The position numbers and the translations under genes are program-made. Source: Dillenia suffruticosa (lineage: Eukaryota; Streptophyta; Magnoliopsida; Dilleniales; Dilleniaceae). From it: 64,000 bases of DNA. Within the stretch, counting starts at the first letter, position 1. Each line of letters starts with the position of its first letter. Under the pieces are notes generated by a model. It made no database searches. It was not told where the DNA came from and worked only from the letters and a program-made list of their open reading frames with translations. The stretch covers positions 14,535,001 to 14,599,000 of the forward strand of contig JAVTVX010000021.1 of NCBI GenBank assembly GCA_033439265.1. The letters run 5' to 3'. This document shows, in pieces, positions 11,973 to 23,533 of this stretch.

Positions 11973-12086
11973 CTTGCCAGGAGTGGTAGTTCTGGGATTT
12001 GCAGAGATTGAAGGAGTGGCATGAATGTTCAATACCATACCTCCAATTATCAGTGCTTCTGATGATTCTGACCCATAATCCTCCAT
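11973..12086 (-). pseudogene. PUKI: First-exon relic of a pfkB (pseudouridine-kinase-like) gene, unit 1
   Basis: Read on the minus strand from the ATG at 12086, 38 codons encode MEDYGSESSEALIIGGMVLN, then IHATPSISANPRTTTPGK. This is like the N-terminus of plant pfkB pseudouridine kinases, where an IGGMVLDIHA..P....TTTPGK segment begins the ribokinase fold. It ends at a Lys codon where an intron would begin, but the following bases are GC, not GT, and run into (CT)n. No further exons follow. In Arabidopsis, as I recall, this gene (At1g49350) lies next to PI4Kalpha1, which also ends this window. A second relic is at 37729-37842. Confidence 0.65.
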
Positions 12087-12129
12087 TTTTTCCCTCCAGA
12101 ATATTATCTTCACAGCTCAAATGCAAATT

Positions 12130-13950
12130 ATTGATCTTAGGAACACTTGCAACTGAAGCAGCACTTCGGAGGGTTCAACGGGATGAAGAAGCTGATTGGG
12201 CCAGGTTAGAGGCTCTGGCCCAAACGAGAACTAGTGATATTGTCATTTTATTTTTGACTTCTTTCCTAAACAAAATCTTATTTTTATTATTACTCCAAGA
12301 ATATGAAGGCACACTACCTCTGCATGATGCAAAAAATTAAAAAAAAAAAACAAATATTGAAACTTAGAGAACTTTTAAAATTTTAAGATATTTTTGCTTT
12401 AAAATGTTAATGGAATCAAAATTACCATAAACTTGATTTTCTATCTTTCTAATTATAAAATAAATTTGTACTTAATATTATATGTCCTTTTGGTTAAATA
12501 TTTTACGATTTATCTACTCTTCCCATGGATTTTTGTAATACTAATCGGGCACATTAGACTTCTTTTAATACCTAAGAATTGCATAAAATCAGTGGATACA
12601 ACTAAGTCAGAGAGCAATTTGTACGACGGATGAGCTTTTTTTTTTTATATAACTAAGTACAATTTAATGTGTAGTTTAAGCTCTGTCCAGCACTGTGCAT
12701 GTCCCTTTGTTAGAGGATGACTGCATGCTTTCAACACGAATCCAATTTTCCAATAATAAAAGAAATAACATTATTTTATATTAAATAGCACCAAACTTAA
12801 ATAAACCCACTTCAATGCCCAAATAAATTAAAAGTGTACAAAGACTCTATCCTATTTTACAATTTTTTTATTACAAAATAATAATTTTTTTAGTATACAA
12901 ATTAGCAAGTTTTATTCACATACTCAAAAGCAATTTCTAAATGCAAATAATAAACTGAAATTTAATCTCAAATTTTAGAGTTATTATTTGAGAGACCAAT
13001 ATAAAAGAGAAGAGAAAAAAATAATAAAATAATATAAAATAAAAATAGAACAGATAAAATTAAAAAATAAAAATAAATTATTCTAGATGCGAAAAGCAAT
13101 AATGGATATTATTTGTAGCAACACCATTTCTGTTGTTCTTTCTCTCTGGTTTTTTAAAAGGTATTTTGGGATAATATAATAATAAATTATTGATCGAAAT
13201 CCATAAATTTTAAAAATTAAATTAAGTGGAACGTGCAAAAAAATAGGGATAAATTTTACGTGTAAATTGAGAAATTTTTTTAGTATGAAAAATCAAGTTT
13301 AAAAGTTTATTTAAAGAGTTATATTTTTTATTAATTTTATTTAGTAATTTTGATTATTTTGTATTTTGTTTTTCTTAAATAGAAAGGCATATAAACTAAC
13401 ACCAACATTAATTAGTAACTTTTGCTAATTATGATTTAGAAATAATTAATAATAAAATAAAATTCTAGGGTTTGTTCTTCAGAAATAAAATAAGAAAAAA
13501 TAAGAAACCCGCGAACCCACGAAACCGAAACATCAAACGAACGCTCCGCTTTTAAAGGGGAAAACCCAAACATTGCCACGAGAGAGAGAGAGAGAGACAA
13601 TATATGTGTATATATATAATGGAAATTCTAGGTTTTGTTCTTATAAATGTAACGAAAAAACAATTGGGGTTTGATATTTTTTTTTTCCATGTTCATCCTA
13701 TAGGAAGTTAATATATGTGTATATATATATCTTATGTTTTCTTCACTCTCTCTCTACCGTGTATTTCTTTAGTTTCTTGTTTAAGAAATATGTTTGGGGA
13801 GGAAATCAAATGAGAAATATAAGTTGTTGGGTCAACAAGAGAATGCCCAAATCTAAAATTGTATTTTAAATAATTTTATTAGATTTGTTATGAGATTCTT
13901 TTTTAAAGGAAGATCTTTTTTTAATTTAATGTAATTATTTTTATTAATAA
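12130..13950. other. AT-rich intergenic stretch
   Basis: The part up to about 12640 matches 37870-38370 of unit 3. Beyond that the sequence is private to this interval, AT-rich, and contains short (GA)n (13580-13598) and (TA)n stretches. No gene is supported. Confidence 0.45.
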
Positions 13951-13976
13951 AATTAGTATAAAAAGCAGCTCTCAGG

Positions 13977-14054
13977 GGGATTAGTGTGATGCTTTCCCTC
14001 CACGTCTTGAGCTTCGTGAACAATTATCACCAGCAGGCCACCTCCAGGGATAGC
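13977..14054 (-). pseudogene. Synaptotagmin C2-domain exon fragment
   Basis: On the minus strand, 26 codons read AIPGGGLLVIIVHEAQDVEG followed by KHHTNP. This closely resembles the start of the second C2 domain of plant synaptotagmins (SYT1 type: GGGxLVVIVHxAEDVEGKHHTNP). A splice-acceptor-like AG lies just before it. The next residues should be YVRI but read PESC, and no flanking exon is visible. It is therefore an isolated exon fragment, not a gene, probably captured or left by rearrangement. Confidence 0.7.
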
Positions 14055-14199
14055 TTCCAATAGGAAGAGCTTTGAGCTCTCTCTCTCTTTCTCAATTTTT
14101 GACTGGGAAAACAAGGAAAAGGAGGAAAAACAAGAGACTGCGGTCTTTAGATTTTCTAAAAATTGCCACTGTTTATGAAAGAAAGAAAGTGAAAAAGCT

Positions 14200-14760
14200 T
14201 CCCTCAAGCTCACACAACACCAGAGACAGGAACCCTCACCGTTACCTCACCCCCATCCCCAACCCCCAACCCACTAAACAACCCCGCCTCTTTCTTTCTC
14301 TCTCTCCCCTTTCCCTCTTCCTCTCCTCGCGCAGAGTTGGGGAAAACCTTTCTTCTCCTTCATCTGTGGCCTAAAACCCATAAAATCACTTCTTTCTCTT
14401 CAACCCAAGACCATCCATCATCACTATTCCTTCTCTTCATCTGAAAACAGCCCCTAGTTCAAAGCATCAGAAAAATTGCATACATATTCAACTTCCGTTA
14501 CAGAAACCCTAGTTCTGCATTCTCTGTCTAGTCAATCAAAAAACAGAGTCCCCTGCTATTGGCACTGGAAGCGGAGGTATAAAGTAGCAATTTTCCTTCT
14601 TCAGCTTTGATTCGGCACTCAAGTTTGACGGAGCTCGTGACCTCTTTCCTAATCTTCAACCCGACGGATTTCCTCTTCATTGGTCATCATTTGGCAACAC
14701 TCTTCGTCATCAGAATGGATGCTCTGTGTAGTTTGGCTTTAAGTGGGTTTTTTTTTTAAT
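14200..14760 (+). other. Pyrimidine/GC-richer leader-like segment
   Basis: The composition changes sharply from the surrounding AT-rich DNA: C-rich, with 'aaaccctag'-type strings and CT tracts, ending in a plausible splice donor (GGAG/GTATAA near 14577). It resembles a plant promoter/5' UTR with a leader intron. No long ORF follows. The ATG at 14715 opens only a short T-rich frame. It may be the 5' end of a gene whose body is missing, or carried DNA beside the C2 fragment. Confidence 0.35.
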
Positions 14761-14806
14761 TTTATTTTTTATTAATTTGGGAAAATGTTAATTCGGGGAA
14801 GCGAGT

Positions 14807-14924
14807 GGGAGGGAAGGGGGAGGAAGAAGGGAATGAATCTCTTGCTTGCTTCCGGTTAGAGAGAGGAGAGAAGAGAGAGGGGGGAAGGGGAGGAGAGAAA
14901 GAGAGGAACGTTACTTTTTTTTCC

Positions 14925-14963
<39 letters not shown>

Positions 14964-15065
14964 GAGAGAGAGAAAGGGGAGGGAAGGAGAGACAGTGTGT
15001 TTTTTCTTTTTTCGGTAAGAGAGAGAGCAGAGAGAAAGGGGAGGGGGAGGAGAGAGAGAAAATAA
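14807..15065. repeat. Purine-rich (GA)n/GGGA tract
   Basis: A ~260-bp stretch almost entirely of purines, with a perfect GA array near 14930-14957. The open frame across it encodes Arg/Glu/Gly repeats and is a composition artefact, not a gene. Confidence 0.8.
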
Positions 15066-15069
15066 ATTT

Positions 15070-15400
15070 TTTATTAATTTTTATTAATTTTAAAAAATAA
15101 ATTTTATTAATTTAGGATGATGACGTGATATTGTTACACCGATTTTAATGCTCACGTGGCAATATTGTGTATGATGGGACTGATGTGTCACGTAACACGT
15201 TAGTGATTCTTGACATACGATATCCATATAATCTATCACCTTGAGTTAACTGAGTACATAACGATTAGTTAGGCACTATTATTAGCAGAAGGACTAACAA
15301 ATTACAGTTTTTAAAGTTTAAATTCTTAACTGTTGCGTTTTGAAGTTCAGTAATCAATTTATGAATTTGACATAAAATTTAAGAACTTGACATGTGATTA
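15070..15400. other. Intergenic sequence, nothing recognised
   Basis: Unique AT-rich sequence separates the purine tract from the start of unit 2. No coding signal is seen. Confidence 0.4.
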
Positions 15401-15424
15401 TCTTCACTCATTAATATGTACCCT

Positions 15425-16140
15425 ACATAGAGAGCCCTAACATTGATAAACAATTGATTTAATAAGAAAAATGTTAAGTTTCTTGATTAATATTTGAGTT
15501 TGAATTTTAAAAATAGAAAAAATCATGTTAGGAGAGCTCTCTTATAGAAGTTCGATAGTAACTTGATTTAGAATAATCAAAATATAATTTCATATATCGA
15601 TACGTCAAACAAAAAAAAATAAAAATAAAAATAAAAAAAAGAAACAAAACAAAGAAGGGGCGTACAATATATAATTTGGATTTGAATGATCTTTTGATGA
15701 CGCAATTTTATATTTTAAAGGAAAAATCATAATCTCTTGTAACACTTTGGTGATCTGCCCGATGAAATGAATTTAATCTTATTTTAAAATGGCATAATAT
15801 ATTATAATTAATTAATATCTAACTATAATTATTTTATATTAAATTCACACCGAAAGAAAACTAGAATCATATATTCAAGATTATTATAATTTTGAACCCT
15901 CATAAAAATGCGTAGCCTTATTATGCTGAGTGCCTTAACATCTGTAACTTCTTTTAAACGTTGTTGTTTTGTTTGCTTCGGAGAAATTGGATTTAATTTC
16001 TTTGGTCCCCAATCGATAAATGTGGGAACAGTTCGAACGGACACGGTCCTCTCATTAGAATGCGCGGGAGCCATAGATCTCCTCGTCATAATCCCTTTCT
16101 AATTTTTTTGAATTTTCCACACTTCTTGTGGGACATAACC
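15425..16140. repeat. Unassigned repeat module, first unit 2 copy
   Basis: Closely matches 2935-3420 and 27930-28475, including the minus-strand SNERTVSVRTVPTFIDWGP reading frame around 15950-16070. The 15425-15620 part is shared with 27915-28110. Confidence 0.55.
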
Positions 16141-16504
16141 TTTTGGGTGCTTGTTTAATAGGGTTTTTTTTTTTTTTCCAAACCTTTTCTCTTTATAAGC
16201 AAAAACAAAATAACCTCTTTTCAATAAATAAAATTTTGAAAAATAATTTTTAAGATGGGAAAGGTTTTTCTTTTCCTTATTTTTTATATGGCAACTTTTT
16301 AAAAAATATATATTTTTTATTTTATTTATATCTTTGCTTAAAAGATATAAAATTTAAAATATGTTTATACTATAAATTCATTTATCCTCATGTTTTTCGG
16401 ATCTAGACTCTTTCTTTTTAATATTAATTTATAATTTATAATTTATAATTTATAATTTTATTTTAAAAGTTATTAATTTTTGTTTTTTTATAAGGAGAAG
16501 ATAA

Positions 16505-16507
<3 letters not shown>

Positions 16508-16538
<31 letters not shown>
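16508..16538. repeat. Poly(A) run
   Basis: About 31 consecutive A, following (AATTTAT)-like repeats near 16430-16460. It could be a retroposed tail, but no element body is recognisable next to it. Confidence 0.8.
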
Positions 16539-16539
<1 letters not shown>

Positions 16540-16859
16540 CCAAATGGGAACTCGGCCTTTTCTAGGTCTTTTGGTGTTGGACCGCTTCTTAGCCTTTTCT
16601 AGATCTTCTGGTGCTTTCTTCCTTTTTTGCTTTTCTTATTTCCATTTTTTAATTAAGTTTCAAGGTTTTTTTTTTTTTTTAAAAAAAAAGATGTAACTCG
16701 TAGTATCACATATTGCTTCTATAAGAGATAGAGTGAGAGAGACAGAGAGAGAGAGAGATTTACTTGATAATTAAAAATTAATACATGAATTACTTTTTGC
16801 GATCAAGTGATCTACCTATCAGATTGACTGTTGATATCTTGGAGATAATTCTTTTTTAG

Positions 16860-17818
16860 TAATTTAAATTACTTTTAATTTGGGTTGGGCCAAACGAGCC
16901 CGGCCCAAGGTGTGAGGTACGAACAATTTGAGTCCCCGCTTGATAGTTGGGCTAGGCCTCATCACCGTTCAAACCCAAGAGGAATACTGCTGTGTCGGTC
17001 CAAAACGACTCCGGAACCTAGTGCGGGGGGATCTCAACCTTAGATTTCCCAGCATGGTCACGTAGACATGCTTATCTTTTTCGATTTTTGTATTACTGAA
17101 TTCTTCGTCTTGCCTCTTGACTAGACTAGCCCAGGACAATGTTTTCACCTCCTCGTCCATAACTCTATGTGTACCCAACAGAGAATCCGTATAATATATA
17201 ATTTGGTGATCTATCCAATGAAAAGAATTTAATCTTATTTTAAAATAACATAATATATTATAATTAATCAATATCTAATTATAATTATTTTATATTAGAT
17301 TCATACAAAATGAAAAATCAGAATCATTTATTTAAGATTATTATAATTTTGGACCCCCGGCGAAAATGACTTGCCCTATGTTGAGTGTCCAACTTTTGTT
17401 ACTTCTTTTTAAAAGAAAAAAAAAAAGAATTATTAGAAAGTAAGTGGTTGCTTGCTTGACTTATGGAGAAATTGGCTTTTCATTTCTTTGGTCCCTAATC
17501 AAGAAATATAGAAATGTGGGATCAGTCCAAAGGGCGTAGTCCTCTCATTAGGATGCGCGGTCGCCATCGATGCCCTCTTCATAATCTCTTTTGATTCTTC
17601 TTGAATTTTCGACACTTCTTGAGGGGACATTCTTCTTAGCTTTTTCTAGATCTTTTGGTTATGAGCCGACTTGGGTTTTTTTTGGCATTTTTGCCTCACT
17701 AGCCTTTTTTGCTTTTTTTTTTTTTTAATTTCCATTTTTAATCAAGTTTTAAGAGTTTTTTTTTTATTTTTATTTTTCCTAAGATGTAACTCGTAGCATC
17801 ACACACTACTCCTGTCTC

Positions 17819-17861
<43 letters not shown>

Positions 17862-17870
17862 CTTGATAAT
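16860..17870. repeat. TGGGCC module followed by the second unassigned module, unit 2
   Basis: The TGGGCC module (16880-17160) and the inner copy of the ~1 kb module (17170-17870), in the same order as at 29840-31230. The end carries (TG)n then (GA)n (17818-17857). Minus-strand pieces resemble those in the other copies but contain stops and frameshifts. Confidence 0.6.
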
Positions 17871-18114
17871 TAAAAATTAATACATGAACTACTTTTTGGG
17901 TACATGAAAAATTAAAAAAAATAATTATTTTCTTTATCATAAAAATATGAAAGATTCCCAATATTCTGTTATATTGTCCGACAAACTAAAAATTTTAGTG
18001 ATTTAAAAATTTTAGGGAAAAAACTAAAAATGAGAAACAAAAGAGGAAACTGTAGATTGGAATCATTATTTAATAATGAAAATGTTCTTTTTCCTTGACC
18101 CTTCCAAAAATTAG

Positions 18115-19879
18115 TGATAGAATATTTTTTCTTTACATCTAACATATTATTTAACCCAATATTCTATCTTATATTTAGTCTAATGATCGATCATGTATGT
18201 AGCCATATATCGAGTATATGTACACTCTTATAAGTCTCTAGAATCTAGTAGAATGTAACTGTTAAAAAATAAAGTAGAATTAATTCGCTTAATAAGTTCT
18301 CTTTTAATATGATATCAAAATCTAATTAGAAAATTCGGTCTCCCTTTCTTTACACCATGTATGCTTTGCACTTGCTTCTTGTGAGGATCGTGTGCATCAA
18401 ATAGGAGTTTGATTGATTTTTTCTGATTCCTCCCCTCTCTGTATTCAAATCTCAATTATTCTCTAAAAGCAAAAGTCTAGCTAATTTCTTTCATATCCTT
18501 CTCTATATTCGGATTCCAATTGTTTTCCCTCAAAAAAATGTTTGACCTCAGTATAAGACCACCCTAGACTCACATCTCCACCATCGTCACTCTCAATTTC
18601 TGGTCACATTCAAAAATAAATAAAAAAAGTGATAAAAAAAAATCTTGAATTTCATCGCCACCATTACAGCATCTCTGAATCCTACCATTTGTGTATGCTT
18701 TCTCCTTTTTCGTTGATTCTTTCTTCAATTCTCCTTTGGACTTCTCTCTGTCTTCCTTCTCTTTTTTATTTATTTTTCTTTTAATTCTCTTTTTGACTGC
18801 CTATCTCCTTCACCTCATTTTTTTTCTTGTGATTTTTCTCCTTCTCTTCACGCTCTGAATGTTTTCCCTCTTCCTTTAAATCTTTATCATTCTGTTTCTT
18901 CTCTTCCCTCTTCTCCCTTCCTCTTCTAACTCCCCACTATTATTTTTCCTTTTCTCTTCTCTTTCTCCTTCTTGGCATCATCATTTTTCTCCTTATGTTT
19001 CTCCTCTCATCTTTATTTTTTGGTATATCTTTCATCACTGTTTCGATCTTTAATTCAAGTCCCATCTTAGTTTTCTTATGTTTTGTTTCCTTGAGCTTTT
19101 TATCCTTACTTTTAATTTTGAGATGCAGCTCCTATTCAAATTTCCATTCTTTAACAACAAACTTGGTTTTATCTTCCATTATTAAATAGTTTCTCTTGAA
19201 ACTTAAAAATGTTTCATTTTCTTCAACAATAATGAGTTTCCTTGTAGAATCGATTGAGAGAGGCGGATGACCCAAGGAAATGTCAACACTATTTATTTGT
19301 CTAATAATCCAATCAAATATTAGTATACTAAATATATTGAAATAGACATATATTTTGGGATAGGTTAAAGTGTTTCATATGCTTTATACTTATCAATATT
19401 CTGACATCTTAAAGAGTCCACCTTCATCGCTCTTCCTTGATTTTCGATCTAGTCTGAATGTTCGATCTGCTTCATTTCAACTATAGGGGTATGATAGAGA
19501 ATTTAAAATATTTTGGGATAGGTTAAAATGTTTCATATGCTTTATACTTATCAATATTCTGACATCTTAAAGGCTCTACCTTCATCGCTTTTTCTTGATT
19601 TTCGATCTAATCTGAATGTCTGATCTACTTTCATTTCAACTATAGGGGTATGATAGAATATTTAACCCTTATATGTAGTATATTGATTGATATAGTATTT
19701 GACCCTTTATCTACCTATTATTTAATATAATATTTTATTTTATATTTTGTTTAATGATTAATCATATATTTATTTATTAATAAAAAATATATATAATTTT
19801 TTAATTCTTTGTATTTAGTAGAATAAAATTGTTTAAAAATAAAACAGAATTTACTCTTTCGATAAGATCTCTTTCGATA
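18115..19879 (+). mobile_element. Non-autonomous LTR retroelement, unit 2 copy
   Basis: 5' LTR 18115-18309, PBS-like TGATATCAAAAT from 18310, 3' LTR 19651-19879. Flanks are ATTAG (18110-18114) and TCAAG (19880-19884), matching the target duplication of the other units. A polypurine-like CTATAGGGGTA precedes the 3' LTR. A 158-bp segment spanning the internal/3' LTR junction is tandemly repeated (19351-19508 and 19509-19668), so the first 'tgatagag' at 19492 is a duplicated LTR start. There is no gag/pol. Confidence 0.75.
19351..19668. repeat. 158-bp tandem duplication inside the retroelement
   Basis: The string 'tattttgggataggttaaa' starts at 19351 and again at 19509. The two units are nearly identical through 'tataggggtatgatagagaa'. 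It is absent from the copies in units 0, 1 and 3, so it arose after the segments were duplicated. Confidence 0.8.
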
Positions 19880-20212
19880 TCAAGGACCATGATGTGTACT
19901 CATTTGACGACCAGTCGTCCCAGGGTCTTCATAAGGAAATTCATTTAATAGGCCCGTAGTACGTTCTGGCTTGGAATTTTTGTCTGCATTGTACTCTCCC
20001 TCCGATTAATTAAATTTCCCTCTCTAAAGATTTATAAATATCAAATTCTTGATTAAATAATTAGATATTTTATTCTTTTAATTAAAAATTTAAATTTTAA
20101 ATTAAAAAAAAAGAATTTAAGAGTTAATTTTTTAATCAAACAAAATTTAAATATTGATTGATTCAGCAAAAAAAAAAATAGAGATATATGATGTAAGCAT
20201 ATTATGATGGTC

Positions 20213-20220
20213 TATTTAAG
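20213..20220 (+). promoter_or_regulatory. TATA-like box of PLT-2
   Basis: TATTTAAG in the same context as in the other copies, ~155 bp before the start codon. Confidence 0.6.
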
Positions 20221-20266
20221 TGCAAGGGCAGCTTGGCAACAGCTTCACGTAAGCCTCTCTCGGTTT

Positions 20267-20329
20267 ATGCCGCTTCAAAAATTTACTCTCTTGAGGGAAC
20301 AGAGCCCTCTCTCCCCTGACATTCCTCCC

Positions 20330-20370
<41 letters not shown>

Positions 20371-20371
20371 A
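20267..20371 (+). other. 34-codon uORF in the PLT-2 leader
   Basis: The ATG at 20267 is the counterpart of the uORF start in PLT-1/4/5, but single-base changes removed the early stop (ATGCCGCTTCAA). The frame runs through the CT tract and ends with TAA at 20369-20371. That is 3 bp before the main ATG and in the same frame. Its length depends on the CT repeat number. Confidence 0.5.
20336..20367 (+). repeat. (CT)n tract in the PLT-2 leader
   Basis: Perfect CT array immediately before the start codon, equivalent to the arrays in the other copies. Confidence 0.9.
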
Positions 20372-20374
20372 AAG

Positions 20375-23300
20375 ATGGATGGCCAGAAAGCTGAGGCCAA
20401 TGGTGTGTCTGGGCAAACCCAGAAATCTCTGGCAGACTTTGATCCTCCTAGGAAGGTCCCAAGGAACAAATATGCCTTTGCTTGTGCAATCTTAGCTTCC
20501 TTGTCCTCTGTTTTGCTTGGTTATGGTACTCTCTCTCTCTCTCTCTCTCACACGCACACTGAGTGGTCTAATATTAAAATTATTTTTATCGACGGCTTAT
20601 TAACCTTGCAGGGCGTGACATCAAATCTTTTAACCATCAAATTTTTTAATCAAAATTTTGACTTTAACTCACGATTTAGATATAAAACAGAATATGTTGG
20701 GAGGATAGTCTATAAATGGGTTATTACAAATATCGAATAAAATTAATCAAAATTTATTTTTAGATATAAAAAGAATATTAAAATTATCTTCAAACACACA
20801 CCACTGTTTATACACCAAATGATGACGTAGAAATTTACTGTTAAATAATTTTCTTTACACAAGTTTTCATAATTTATTATTAAAAACATAAATATTTGGT
20901 TTCTTGAAATTCATCATCATATTTTTTCAATAAAAATTGCATATTCTCTCTCTCTAAGCTCCCAGAATTTAATTTTACCCAAAAATGAAAACCATAATTT
21001 ATCAATTTTCATATCCTCCCTTCCATAGACACGCAGAGATACGTGCTCCAAGTAACCTCTCTCTTGTTAACCTTGTACTTACCATCTCTATGTCTCCCCG
21101 ACTAATTCACTGACTAACCAACCAAATGTATTTTACTTGTAATTGTTTCCTTGAATTCTCAGACATAGGAGTGATGAGTGGAGCGCAAATATACATACAG
21201 GACGACCTCCGTCTATCAGATACCCAGGTGGAGATTCTAGTTGGCATCCTCAACCTCTACTGCCTCGTCGGGTCTCTCGCCGGAGGCCGCACCTCCGACT
21301 GGCTCGGCCGCCGCAAAACCATTGTCATTGCGGCCGCCATATTCTTCACCGGCGCCCTCCTCATGGGCTTCGCCACCAACTATGCTTTTCTCATGGTTGG
21401 TCGCTTTGTCGCCGGTGTCGGCGTCGGCTACGCTGCCTTGATTGCTCCTGTTTACACCGCCGAAATCTCTCCTGCTTCTACAAGAGGCTTCTTGGTTTCC
21501 TTCCCTGAAGTTTTCATTAATGGAGGTATTTAAATATTTTTTTAATAAAAAAAAATGTTGTTTATGAGAGTTTTTCTAGACGACCGGTGCCATTAATTCA
21601 GTTCTTGTTCGCTGGTGTTTGTACGAAAGAAAATAAAAGAACATTTTTTAAAAAAAATTAATTCGATATAAATAAAATTTAATTAGATCCGTCGAATAAA
21701 ATTTAATCAAATCTATCTTATACAAAAAATGAAAGTTTATCTTATTATGTTTTAAAATTTATTATGAAATATTATTTATAAAATTTAAATAAATTTTTAT
21801 AATAAAAAGTAAAAAGTATTTTCTAATAATATAATTTTCTCTCTCTTTTTTTATTTATGAATTGCACCTTTTGGTTTAAAGCTTTTCTCAAATATGTGAT
21901 GCCCCAAATCATTTTGACTAAAAAGTGAAATCCTCATTGAGAGAAATTAAATTGGCATGAGAGAAAAGGACAAAAAGGAGTTTTCACGTCTGGAATGTGG
22001 GCCCCACACTTTACAACGTTGTTATATAATGTGATTGTGAATAGTCTTTATGCATCAAGTCTCTCAAATTTTTTATTATTTTAAAGTTTTATTGAAGCCG
22101 ATATTGATTTGGCATGAAAGATAGAAAATAATTAGAAATCGAAAAGGAGAACAACCCCAATGTTTTTTTTCTTTTTTTTTATTTTTAGATAGATTCAGGC
22201 TATTTAAAATTTTATTATTAAAAAATAATTTTTTTCACTTCATTCTTTATAAAATTTATTATTATAATTTGATAGAAATAACAAAACATTGACCTCAACC
22301 ATCAAAAGTTATTATTAAATCTTATTTCTACTATTTCTTTTAATTAATTTTTAATGGTGAATTTTCTTAGAATGTTCAAAATTACCTATTTATCTCGCAT
22401 TTTCCCATGATTCTTTTTGTTTTTTTAAATTTATTCTTGGGTAATTTTCAGGTATATTACTTGGCTACGTCTCAAACTATGGCTTCTCAAAGCTCCCAAC
22501 CAACCTTGGCTGGCGCTTCATGCTTGGAATCGGGGCAGTCCCGAGCATTTTCCTCGCAGCTAGCGTCCTGGCATTGCCCGAAAGTCCTCGCTGGCTCGTC
22601 ATTCAGGGTCGGCTCGGCGACGCCAAGAAAGTCCTCAGCAGAACCTCAGACTCCAAAGAAGAAGCCGAATGTCGCTTGGCCGACATCAAAGCCGCGGCTC
22701 ACATTCCCTTAGACTGCCAAGACGACGTCGTCGCAGTCCCGAAGAAGGTTTCACACGGTAGTGGCGTGTGGAAAGAACTCTTGGTGCATCCTACACCGTC
22801 CGTTCGTCATATTTTAATCGCAGCCATTGGAATCCCCTTCTTCCAACAATCATCAGGCATAGACGCTGTAGTCCTGTACAGCCCAAAAATCTTTGAAAAA
22901 GCTGGGATCAAATCAGACGACCAGAAATTACTTGCAAGCGTAGCTGTTGGATTTGTGAAGACCCTTTTCATCTTAGTGGCCACATTTCTACTAGACAGGA
23001 TCGGACGGCGCCCGTTGCTTCTAGCTAGTGTTGGTGGCATGATTGCTTCACTGGCCACCCTTGGCTTTGCACTGACCGTGATTGAACACTCGGACACCAA
23101 GCCCATGTGGGCCATAGGGTTGTGCATATGCATGGTTTTGGCTTTCGTGGCAACTTTCTCAATTGGGATGGGGCCCATTACCACGGTCTATTGTTGTGAG
23201 ATACTTCCCCTGAAGTTAAGGGCACAAGGGACAAGTCTGGGTGTAATGACGAATAGGGTTATAAGTGGGACTGTGAGTATGTCCTTTTTGAGTTTATATA

Positions 23301-23533
23301 AGGCCATCACTATTGGTGCGGCCTTCTTTTTGTATGCGGGGATTGCTAGCGTGGCTTGGATTTTCTTCTTTTTTCTACTGCCTGAGACACGGGGGAAGAA
23401 ACTTGAGGAAATAGAGGCATTGTTTGGGAACTTGTGTTGGAAGTTTGATCAGAAGAAGAAGAATGAAAATCTTAAAGGGGGGAATGTGGAGTATGAGGGA
23501 AATGGGCAGGTTCAATTAGGGGCTAGAGGGTGA
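20375..23533 (+). CDS. PLT: Polyol/monosaccharide transporter PLT-2 (TM10 variant)
   Basis: Predicted 531 residues. Exons are 20375-20525, 21163-21525 and 22452-23533; introns are 637 and 926 bp, GT-AG, phase 1. It has the sugar-porter motifs GRTSDWLGRRKT, PESPRWL, QQSSGID, DRIGRRPL and PETRGKKLEE at the same positions as PLT-1. The TM10 motif reads GPITTVYCCEILP: Trp416 is Thr, Ser419 and Ser420 are Cys, and Phe423 is Leu. Trp416 aligns with GLUT1 Trp388, which lies at the substrate site, so altered substrate handling is plausible. The frame is fully open, so it looks functional. A ~200-bp insertion lies in intron 1. It groups with PLT-1 and PLT-3. Confidence 0.92.
20584..20787. mobile_element. 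~190-bp insertion in PLT-2 intron 1
   Basis: Sequence absent from intron 1 of the other copies. It is bounded by a 14-bp direct repeat AATATTAAAATTAT (20570-20583 and 20774-20787) that is single in PLT-1 and PLT-3. It looks like a small non-autonomous element insertion. Clear terminal inverted repeats are not visible, so the class is unknown. Confidence 0.5.

Noticed and set aside
14805-15065. 86-codon Arg/Glu/Gly-rich open frame
   Set aside because: It is a translation of a nearly pure purine tract with (GA)n, with no codon structure.
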